This document shows positions 12,401 through 21,400 of a DNA stretch of 21,604 nucleotides, piece by piece. Positions within the stretch are counted from its first letter, which is position 1, and each line of letters begins with the position of its first letter. The position numbers and the translations under genes were made by a program. This DNA is from a virus: IMG/VR virus record IMGVR_UViG_3300018916_000037, positions 1 to 21,604 of that record; one strand, written 5' to 3'. The notes below the pieces were generated by a model. That model was not told the DNA's origin, searched no databases, and saw only the letters and a list, made by a program, of their open reading frames with translations.

Positions 12401-15400
12401 CATTAAGAATGCAACAGTAGCCATAGCATTTCTGCGCGACAAAATTACAGCTCTTATTAAGTCAATCGGGCTATTAAATACAAAGGTTGACTATCAGTCT
12501 CAATTGCTAAAACATCAGCTTCGACTACAACAAGTCAATTTAGTTCGTTCTAGTTGGGGTATTTTAACGAATCGAGAGAGGAATAGTAACTTATCTGGAC
12601 GCGCCTCCAATTTGCCGTGGGTGCAAAGGCGTCAAGCTCAAGTGCGAGGAATTGGTGGGCTTAAAGAGGCGGCAGAAAACCCGCGTCTGCGGCGACTTAA
12701 GCAGTTAGGAGGACTGGTTGGGGAGTTAACTGGACTAAAAGGGGGAGCGATCGCTTCCTTGCTAACAGGTATTACCTCGATCAGTGGGGCGTTAGGTTTA
12801 CTTGTCCTAGCATTCTCTACTGACTTTTTAGAAATCCGAACTAAGACCGTTAAGCTTGCCCAATCTATGCAGGGTGCATTCAAGGGGGCAATTGACTGGA
12901 TTACAGGAGCTTGGACTGGCTTTAGCAATTGGTTTGGAAAGATGCCTTTAGTTCGCCAAGCCCTTGCAATTGCTCAAGGTTTAATCAACTCATTGAACCA
13001 TTTCCCAACGGTCAAGATTCCAGAAGCGTGGGAAGAAGCAGGCAGGCGGATTGTCGGACAATTCCATTATTGGCTAAATGTTGCTAAATGGGTAGGGGTT
13101 GCCATTGCGGGCACCCTGATTACGGCATTAACTGCAATTGCTGCGGCGACAAATCCGGTAATGGCTGCAATCACGGGATTTACTTTAGGAATAAGCGCAC
13201 TAGCTTTCTTTTCCTCAAAGATACTAGCAGGATTTGGTGCTGTTCTTGACTGGTTTGGGAATCGCATTCTTGCCTTAGATGTCAAGTTTGCTTCGGTAAA
13301 CATAGGTGCTATAGCAGGACCATTGTTTGGCTTAAGCACCATATTCGCCACCGTAACTACCGCAGGAACCCTACTGGCAGCGGTTCTAACAGCACCTGTA
13401 TTTGCCCCTTGGATTGCTGGAGCTACAGCACTAGGAGGAGCGATCGCCGGAGCCTTGTTCTTGTGGCAGCGTTTCAGAAAGCAATCTGAGATACCTCCGT
13501 CCGTAGAACAACCGACTCCCACCCCAGGATTTAGAGAACGAGTGGGGCAGAAGGCTCAGGGAGTCCGAGATGCGATTGTTGAGCAAGGTGTAAGGGCTAA
13601 AAATGCTGGAATAGGTGCGGCTAATGCAGTTGTGGAGCAAGCTACGAAGGTTAAAGATGCTGGAGTAGGTGCGGCTAATACAGTGGCTCAACAATACCAG
13701 TTGTTCGCTTCGGCTGCGGCTGACGTAAGCTCTATTCGTCAAAGCTTACAGGCGAGTTCTTCTCTAGGAGATCTAAACAGCAGCTATCTGTCTAAAATTG
13801 TTGATTTAATTCAAAATCTTGTTGATTTTAACAAGCCGAAACCTAGTCCGGAGCCACCTCCAATGGTTACAGGACAGTCGCTTATCGTTGGCTCCGGAGA
13901 AGTTAATAACCCGAATGCTATCCAGAACAAAGTAGGGGGGATCGGTGCGGCTATTCAAGATACTGTTTTGGGTCAAAACGCTTTTGGAAAACTTCTTTTA
14001 AGTCCTATTGCCAGAGCGCCGTTAGATGCAATGGGATTAAAAGATACCCAGAAACGGATCACAAAGGAAAGAGAGCGTGAGCGAATCAGGCAATCATTAG
14101 GACAACAGAAAACTGGTGTCCAATCCTCACTACCTGGTCCCCTGGGATTATTTAGCAAAAAGGATGAGTTTCAAGAAGCAATTCAATCCCAACTTCAGGG
14201 GCAAGAACTGAAATTAGCCGAAAAAGTAATTAGTGGAGCGCAAAGCTCTAGCGCCCTTGTCCGAGATCAATACAAGGGTTTGGTCACGACGATCACTCAA
14301 AACGGACAAGAGCAAGTTGTCCTAAATGAAAAAGGGCAAAATTACTTAGAAGGACAACTTGCAGGACTCATTAAGCAGCAAACAGGATCGTTCTCTGAAA
14401 AAGAATTGGCAGTTACGGCTCAGAAAGCGGGATTCAAAGGAACTCCCGAACAATTAAGGCAAGCTGCCTTGGAGGGACTAAGAGGGAAAGATAAGGATCA
14501 GTTGTCCGCTCTAGAGCAAGCCGCAGGCACACTTCCTGGGACGAAGGTTGATTACCAGGAACTTGCTAGCGACAGTTTGTCACGGTTAGTTGAAATCGCC
14601 CAGAACATCTTCACTTGTGTTGACTACATCGCTGCCCTTCTACAACCAAAATCCAAGGTTCCTAAGTCTCTAGCTTCAGGGGCATCAATTCCCGTTGATT
14701 TCCAACCTACTCCACCTTCTCCTCCAGCAGAGCCAAGTCTTGTATCTAAGGCGGGAGATGCAATCAATAACACGTTATCCTCTCTCGGTGTCCACGCCAA
14801 GACGCCACTCAGTACCGGGGCAGCAGGAGCTGAATCAATAACAGAGGTTCTAACTCGACTTCGTAATTCTCTGTCAACGACCAAAGAGCCAGTAGAATAC
14901 ACCTCTATTCAAAAACGTATTGGGCAGTTGTTCGCTGGCAAGTTTGAGCAACCCAAAGGAGTCCAGGCTCGCCTTTCAGATCAAGTAGGCAAGCCCCAGC
15001 CCACTGCCCAAGGCATAGATGCTGACCCATCAAAGGCATTGGCGTTTGCCGCTCAAAATACGACACAAGCTTGGAATAATACCACTACGGCGATCGCGTC
15101 CAACATTGATTCCTTAGTTAGTACGTCTGCCGACCAAGGTTACGAATTACAAAAAGCAGTATCCGAGGGTTCTCCAGGACCTACTTATTGGATTCGAGAA
15201 CACTGGAGTAAAACAGTCGAGGCGATTAAGGGATGGATGCATGGATTAGGCAGTACATCCCAGAAGGTTGGGGAAGCAGTAACCCAATCCCTAACCCCCC
15301 AGGAGATGGTTCAAAAGGCGAAAGAAGGTATCCAACAAGTCGGGAAAAGTTTGCTTATTTTGGGGGGAGACATTGGAGACTTTATTCGTAGGGCAACAGT

Positions 15401-18400
15401 CGCGACACTGACTCTTAACTTCTTCGAGCTAGGAGATGCCGTTGGCGACCTTGGTGGAAATTTTGGCTACTTTGCTCAAGGAGTAATGACTGGCTTTGGG
15501 CAGATGGGCAAGAGTGCGATCGCCTTCTGGTTGATGGCAATGAGTTGGGCAACGCCCTTCTTTGTAATCCTAGGAGGAGTTACTTTTGTCACTGCCGTCT
15601 TGGTTGCGAACTTCTTGGGGCTACGGACTATTCTTGGTGGAGTGATCCGGATTGGAATTGGGGCAGGACAAATCCTGATTGCGGTCTTGGGAGGCTTGGG
15701 GAATACGGTTAAGTCCCTTGGCAAGATTGCCCTTGGTGTATTTAAAGCACTCAGGGGAGACTTCTCACTACTTGACGAGGGAATTGCTCAACTAAAAGCC
15801 AGTTTCACCCAAATGAAAGCGGGCGTAGTTCGGGGGCTTAAGACGATTGGGCGAGGCATTCGGCAGATCTTTACTGGGATTGATCAAGGAATCCAGCAGG
15901 TATTCCCCTCGTTTAAGGGTGTTATCCACTACGTTCAGGCTATTTCCTCGGCATTAAAAAATCCAGAAGCTGCCGCACGGATGCTGGCGCAAGGGATTGT
16001 CCGAGTTGCGCGACAAATTGGAGACACCATCCAAACTATTCCTGGATTCGTAGCGCGTGGGGTACAGAAGGCGTTTAAGTGGGTGAAGGACGGTGCTAAT
16101 GCCGTACTCAAAAAAGGACAGCAGGTTGTTGCTTACTTCAGCGGGTTGTCGTTTTCAGAGGTAGGCGATCGCTTCGTCACGGTTCTCCGTGATGTGGGAA
16201 ATGCCATTGTTCGCCTACCTGGAACATTGACGGGGGCGGTGGAGCGGATGATACCCGCCCTCAAGGCTCCTTTCAACTATCTACGAAGATTTATTGGGAC
16301 TTTTATCAATGAGATGAAAGCCTTGCTCCCACCGGGAATAGCTGCATCGATAGTGCTGGGATTTGAACGTGCGGCTGGGTGGATCAAGGCAATCTTTAGC
16401 CGGATTAAATCAGGATTGCGCGGCTTTGTAACTCAGCTTGGCTTTGAAGAGCAGTTTAATGCTGTCACCCAAGGTATCCGAACACGATGGCAGCAGTTAG
16501 TTGATTTTGCAACTAAGACCAATTTATTTGGTTCTATTCCAAAAGATATCAAGCAGTTTTCTGCTGCTTTTGTAAGGGGCGTAGACTTAGCTCAAGCCAT
16601 TTGGACTCGATTTACAAATTGGCTGGCATCTACGACCTTATTCCCTAAGATTTGGACGCAACTTGAGACGTTGGGAAGTCGATTCACTCAATTTGCCGAG
16701 AAATTGGGCGAAAAATGGGAGGGGGTTAAAGGGGAATTTGCGACTGGGAATATGTTCGCTGGCTTCTTTGAGAGGATGAGGCGTCTAGGGACTCGTTTTC
16801 AGGAATTCGTTATCAAGCTAGAAGAGAATTGGCGTGGATTTGCTCGAATTATTCCAGGTATCCCCATCTTCCAATCTCTATTCACCGAGCTTTATGTGTT
16901 TGGCGATCGCTTTAGTGGGCTTGCCAACTTCCTGGAGCAGCAATGGCGAAAGTTGGCGCAGTTTTTAGGTACAACGTCACTAGTTGGAGGTGCGATCTCG
17001 ACCATTGAGTTTTTGGGGCGAAAGTTCACTGAGGTTATTGGGTTTGTCAAGGGAGCCTGGGAACCTTTCACCGAGTTTTTAAACAGCAGTGACTTCTTCT
17101 CAAAGGCATTCGAGCAGCTTCGCAAATTTGGGAATTTTATCCCTCAACTAGGTGAAACGACGAGGCAGGAATTCTCTAAAGCCAGGGAATTTATTGAAAA
17201 TGTATTCCAGGATGTCCCTGGAGCAGTTAATCGCGCAGTTGAGCGCATTAGCAATGCTTGGCGAGGATTTACAGACCAATTCCAGTCTATTTTGTCCCCG
17301 ATTGTTGATTTTGCAAAGAAAGTTGCTCAGTGGCTAATAGACGCATTGAACCATTCACCAACGGTCCGCATCCCAGAGGCGTGGGAAAAGGCAGTTGCTT
17401 GGATTCGAGGGACTATAGAATCTTTGGTTGCCCCAGCTCAAGGGGTAGCTGAAAAACTAACTGGAATATTCCAGTCTACAACAAATCGTATCTCTGACTA
17501 TTGGGCTGGATTTAGCCAAACGTTTGAGACTCACGTTGTCCCTGCCCTGAACGCACTAAAACCTCACCTAGACGAGTTGAGAGAGGGCTTCCAAGGATTT
17601 ACAGAGCGACTACAGGCCGCGCTTTCTCCCTTAATAGAGAGATTTGGTCAAATCACATCTCAAGTTCAAGATTTTATTCAAAGGATTCGAGCGGCAAGGG
17701 AACCTATAGACGCAACAGCAAATTCCGCTGTCAATTTAGGTGATTTGCTAGCACGGGGATTAGCCGGTGCCATATCGACAATCGAGCGAATGTCCCCCGC
17801 TATTTCAGTTGTTCTTAAGATATTAGGAAACTTAACGATTGGCTTTTTGGAATTAAGCGATCGCATACTTGCTGGGCTTAGTCCGGCTCTATCCACCATT
17901 AAAGAGCTTGCCGATAAGGTATGGCGATTTGGCAACGCCTTTACAGAGGTATTTGGAGCTGCCGTTGCTCCGGCAGCCAAGGAACTACTTCCGGTTCTTA
18001 AGAAGCTACTAGCTATTTATGGGCGAGTGCTTGCGTTATCTGCTGCCCTTCCCTTTGGAATGATCGCTGGTGGCTTGGCTGGAGTCGTGGTTTCCATGAA
18101 GGCGCTACTGAATTTATTTGAGCCAATGAATCAACGCACGAAGGAACTCTTAACTTCCTTCAGTAGCGCACAAGATATGGGGAAGGCATTTGGGGAGATT
18201 GTCGGCAATTCCATTTCGGGAGTAATTAATACCTTAAAAATTCTCCTGGAAGTGGCGGCTACGGTGGGTGATACCTTGACGGCACCACTAAAGTTCATTG
18301 ATGCCGCATGGGAGAAAACGGGAAATGCGATCGGGGGAGTTTTAGGGCGATTAAAGCGACAAGCAAAGGGCGCTGGGAAAGGATTTCAGGGGGATCTCTC

Positions 18401-21400
18401 TGAGGCGTCTCCTGGTCCCACCTACTGGATACGCCAAAACTGGGCGAAGACAGGGGACTTTGTGAGCAATCAGATAAAAGAGATGGCATCGACAGCCAAG
18501 ACCCAGGGGAATGGCATGAGGCAATCGCTAGAAAATGTCATGGGAGGGGGCGACGCATCTACAAATATATTTCGATTTGCCCAGCAAAATGGAAACAAGG
18601 CACAGCTCGTATCTATTTATGAACAAATGGAGGCAATGAGGCGAGCCGGCGCACTTGAGCAGCAAATCCGAGAAAAGCACCAAGCTGGCTTATTGTCTGA
18701 CGCTAGGGCTGAAAAGCAAATAATGAAACAGAGGCAGCTAGGGCAAAAAGCACACCTAGCAATGATTAACACTGTTAGGGAGATCCAGACTTCGGCTAGG
18801 GAGAGAGAAGCTTCGGCTGCCGGAGCAACTCAGGAGCGAAATCAAAAGTTAGCCAACAGCTCAAGGGGGCTTTTCCTCAGTATGGGTTCTGCCCTATCTA
18901 ACTTCGCTCCACAACTTGCAACACCTCTATTCATGCTCAACGACTTTGTAGATCTTTTCATAGATCTCAAAGATGTACTTCCCCAAATCCGAGCATTGTT
19001 TGGAGCGACAGAAGCGGCAACAGCCGCTAATGCAGCGACAACGAGTGCTGCTAATGGAGTAATTGCAGCGTCAGAAGGAACCGTGACGGCGGCAGCCGCG
19101 AGTTCAGCAGCAGCCCAAGTCCAGGGCTCTGCGGCATCTAGTGGAGCAGCAATAGGGGAAGCTGCCGTTGTTGGGGGAGCTAATAGCTTTATGGCAACGA
19201 CTTACGGACTCCTAGGGAGGGCAGCTCAATCGGCTTACGCCAACATGATTAAACCCCTGATTCCTCTACTTCCCTGGATATTAGGTGTGTCTGCTGCACT
19301 ATTCATTCTCTATCAAGGTTTCAAAAATAATTTCTTAGGCATAGGGGAGGCGATCAAAGGAGTTGGCGGCTTTATTAAAGAGTTTTTCGATTTACTGCTT
19401 GGTGGAGTATGGCAAACAATTGCCTCGATCTTTCTCAATATTGAGGTTCAAATCAGTGCTATCGGTCGCACACTTGGTCGGGTCGGTCATATTTTAATGG
19501 AACCGTTCCGCCCACTCTTGGCGGCATTTGGTGTTTCTGGACAACGCTCTCTGTTGGGGAATGCAATGGTCGTGACGGTCAATTTGATCCTCCTTCCTTT
19601 AAAACTAGTTGCAGGAGCAATTAATCTCATCATTAGCCTCCTCAGTGGCTTTATTCAAGGCGTAATTCTAGTTGGGGGAATCATCCTCAATTTCATCCTG
19701 CTCCCTATTCGGTTGATCAACGCCGCGATTTACGGCGTCATGATGGGCTTCAATTCTGTGATGCTCGGTGTCAACCAAGCGGTCAACTTATTACTTCTTG
19801 CCCCTCTAAATATCGCCACGGCTGTTGCCTACAAGATTGCCAACGTAATCGCAAAAATAGGGCGAGTAATTACTGCCTTCATTCTTTCTCCCTTCTTTGC
19901 CGTCCAAAATGCCATCATGAGGGCGATCAGCCCTGTGGTGGATTTTGTCTTTAAAGCAATTGGATTGATCGCAGGGGCAGCAGCTCTAATTTTCACCATC
20001 TTAAATCCAGGGATGGTAATTGGGACGTTCTTTGCCTTCGTCACTGGGGCAACATTAGCGGCAAAAGCAATTCGATTCACATTAGGGATTCCACTTAAAG
20101 CTATCGGTTTCCTGTGGCGAAACACGTTAGGAAAGATGGCTGCTGCGGCAGTGACAGATTCGACAGTGGTAGGTGGAGCCAATACGTTCATGGCGACAAC
20201 GTATGGGTTATTGGCAAACGCTGCACGATGGGCATATAAACAAATCTTGATGCCATTAATGCCTTTGCTCCCACTAATCCTAGCCGTCGTGGCAGTTCTC
20301 GGTCTTCTTTACTTGGGATTTAAGACCAATTTCTTGGGCATTGGTGATGTGATAAAGGGGTTTATAGGAGGGTTCTTACTGGTATTTGATGTTGTTTGGG
20401 GCGTAATTAAAGGAATAGGGGATGCGATCTCCCAGGTATTTGGTAGCCTGATAACTTCGGTTGGAGAAATCTTTGGGGCATTAAAAGAACTAGCCGGGGC
20501 TATTCTTGCTCCCTTCGACGCTTTATTCGGACTGTTTGGAGGAAATGGTGCCGGGGGTGGGGGATCACTTGGAGAGGCAATCAGTGCTACTGTCGGTTTT
20601 ATTCTAATTCCCACTAAGTTTGTTGCCGATGCCCTTTCGTTAGTGATTCGGGGGATAACATCCCTGATTGTGGGAGTTATTAGGCTAGGAACAGCAATCA
20701 TCAATAGCATTTTCCGACCCATCACCAGTACGTTAGGATTCCTTTCTCCTGTAATGGGAGTAATTCGGACAATTATTGGGGCGATCGGAGGGGTGGCATT
20801 AGGGATTGCGGCTCTAATCGGCTTGATTGGTTTTCTCGCTACTACCCTGATTCCGTTAATAATGACCGGAACCGCTATGCTATTTGGGATGATCGTATCG
20901 GGCATGACGTTCCTGATCTCTGCTGCCCTGCCTGCGTTAATCAGCGGCTTATTAACAGTTGCAACGGTTGTCATTCCCTTGCTGGTCAGCGCATTCTTGT
21001 TTGTCTCAACTGTAGCTATCCCAGGCATTATTAGTGGATTAACTGCGATCGCTACAACAGCTATCCCACTGGTAATGACTGGCTTGTCTGCTGCCATTCC
21101 CTTTATCATCGCTGGGTTTGGCTTCATTGCGGCGACAGTTATTCCCGCCATAGTTGCTGGAGTAATGTTCATTGCAACCGTCGCCATTCCCGCTATGATT
21201 GCAGGAATTGCCGGACTTGTAACTGCCGCCATTCCACTACTCATAACCTTTTCTCCAATAATCCTGATGGTTCTCGCAGTTGTCGCTGCGGTTGTCCTCG
21301 TTAAATTAGCTTTCGATGCTGTCGTTGGGGCAATACAGAAAGTCATTCAGGGAATAGCGAGTGCAATCAGCTCAGTTGGGCAATTTTTCCAAGCTCTGCC

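Larger units (their letters stand above)
10081..13490 (+). other. Hydrophobic region II with LNH/AW modules
   Basis: Residues about 3360-4497 return to a Gly/Ala/Val/Ile-rich pattern. Strong membrane-like stretches lie at about 10640-10860, 11700-11760, 11810-11940, 12745-12830 and 13080-13200, with a further one at 13320-13470. Between them recur tryptophan-bearing modules of the form AWxG...QGLxNALNH...AWE (separate entries), so the region looks like several copies of a 'hydrophobic hairpin plus polar module' unit, spaced 233, 395 and 266 codons apart. A more polar helical stretch lies between 12480 and 12720. No enzyme motif seen. Confidence 0.65.
13491..15170 (+). other. Polar linker region with Pro-rich hinges
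   Basis: Residues about 4497-5056 are rich in Gln, Ser, Gly, Thr and Lys. Three Pro-rich stretches (13494-13530; 13836-13862, KPKPSPEPPP; 14706-14735, PTPPSPPAEP) look like flexible hinges between helical parts. A 54-bp tandem repeat opens the region, and the only cysteine lies at 14616. A charged helix (about 14040-14100, TKERERERIRQ) and a Gln-rich stretch (14160-14520) lie between the hinges. No catalytic motif recognised; best read as an interdomain spacer. Confidence 0.6.
1329..21052. repeat. HIP1 octamer GCGATCGC, 23 dispersed sites
   Basis: Exact sites start at 1329, 1935, 2343, 2784, 2910, 3660, 4233, 5130, 5439, 5829, 6500, 9549, 10168, 10713, 10758, 12747, 13440, 15090, 15516, 16165, 16903, 17857 and 21045. 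Random expectation for an 8-mer in this length is about 0.3. HIP1 is abundant in many cyanobacterial genomes. Eighteen sites are in the phase GCG-ATC-GC and add Ala-Ile-Ala to the protein; four encode (S/G)-D-R and one A-R-S-R. No sites lie in 6508-9548 or 17865-21044. Confidence 0.93.

Noticed and set aside
13578-13685. Insertion sequence or attachment site at the 54-bp direct repeats
   Set aside because: The repeats are adjacent, in frame and imperfect, with no inverted repeats or transposase. A simple tandem duplication explains them.
16173-16193. Transcription terminator at the hairpin
   Set aside because: The stem is only 5-6 bp, there is no following T-run, and it lies in the middle of the coding frame.
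16455-17138. CRISPR-like array
   Set aside because: The 114-bp period is conserved at protein level only. The DNA units differ strongly, there are no identical repeats with unique spacers, and the frame is continuous.
6283-17337. Four + strand frames of 61-109 codons starting at 6283, 6871, 9400 and 17152
   Set aside because: All are in the phase one base after the tape measure frame, lie fully inside it, and translate to unremarkable Leu/Lys/Arg-rich peptides.
467-20191. Many antisense frames of 60-165 codons, nearly all in one relative phase
   Set aside because: In that phase, stops need a sense codon starting TA or CA after certain third bases, mainly Tyr, His or Gln. Tyr and His are rare in this protein, so the phase stays open by composition. 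None looks like a real protein.
20309-21346. Open antisense frame of 345 codons
   Set aside because: It lies opposite the proline-phased hydrophobic repeat. Its low-complexity Ile/Ala/Thr/Pro/Met-rich translation mirrors the sense repeat, and there is no recognisable domain or ribosome binding site.
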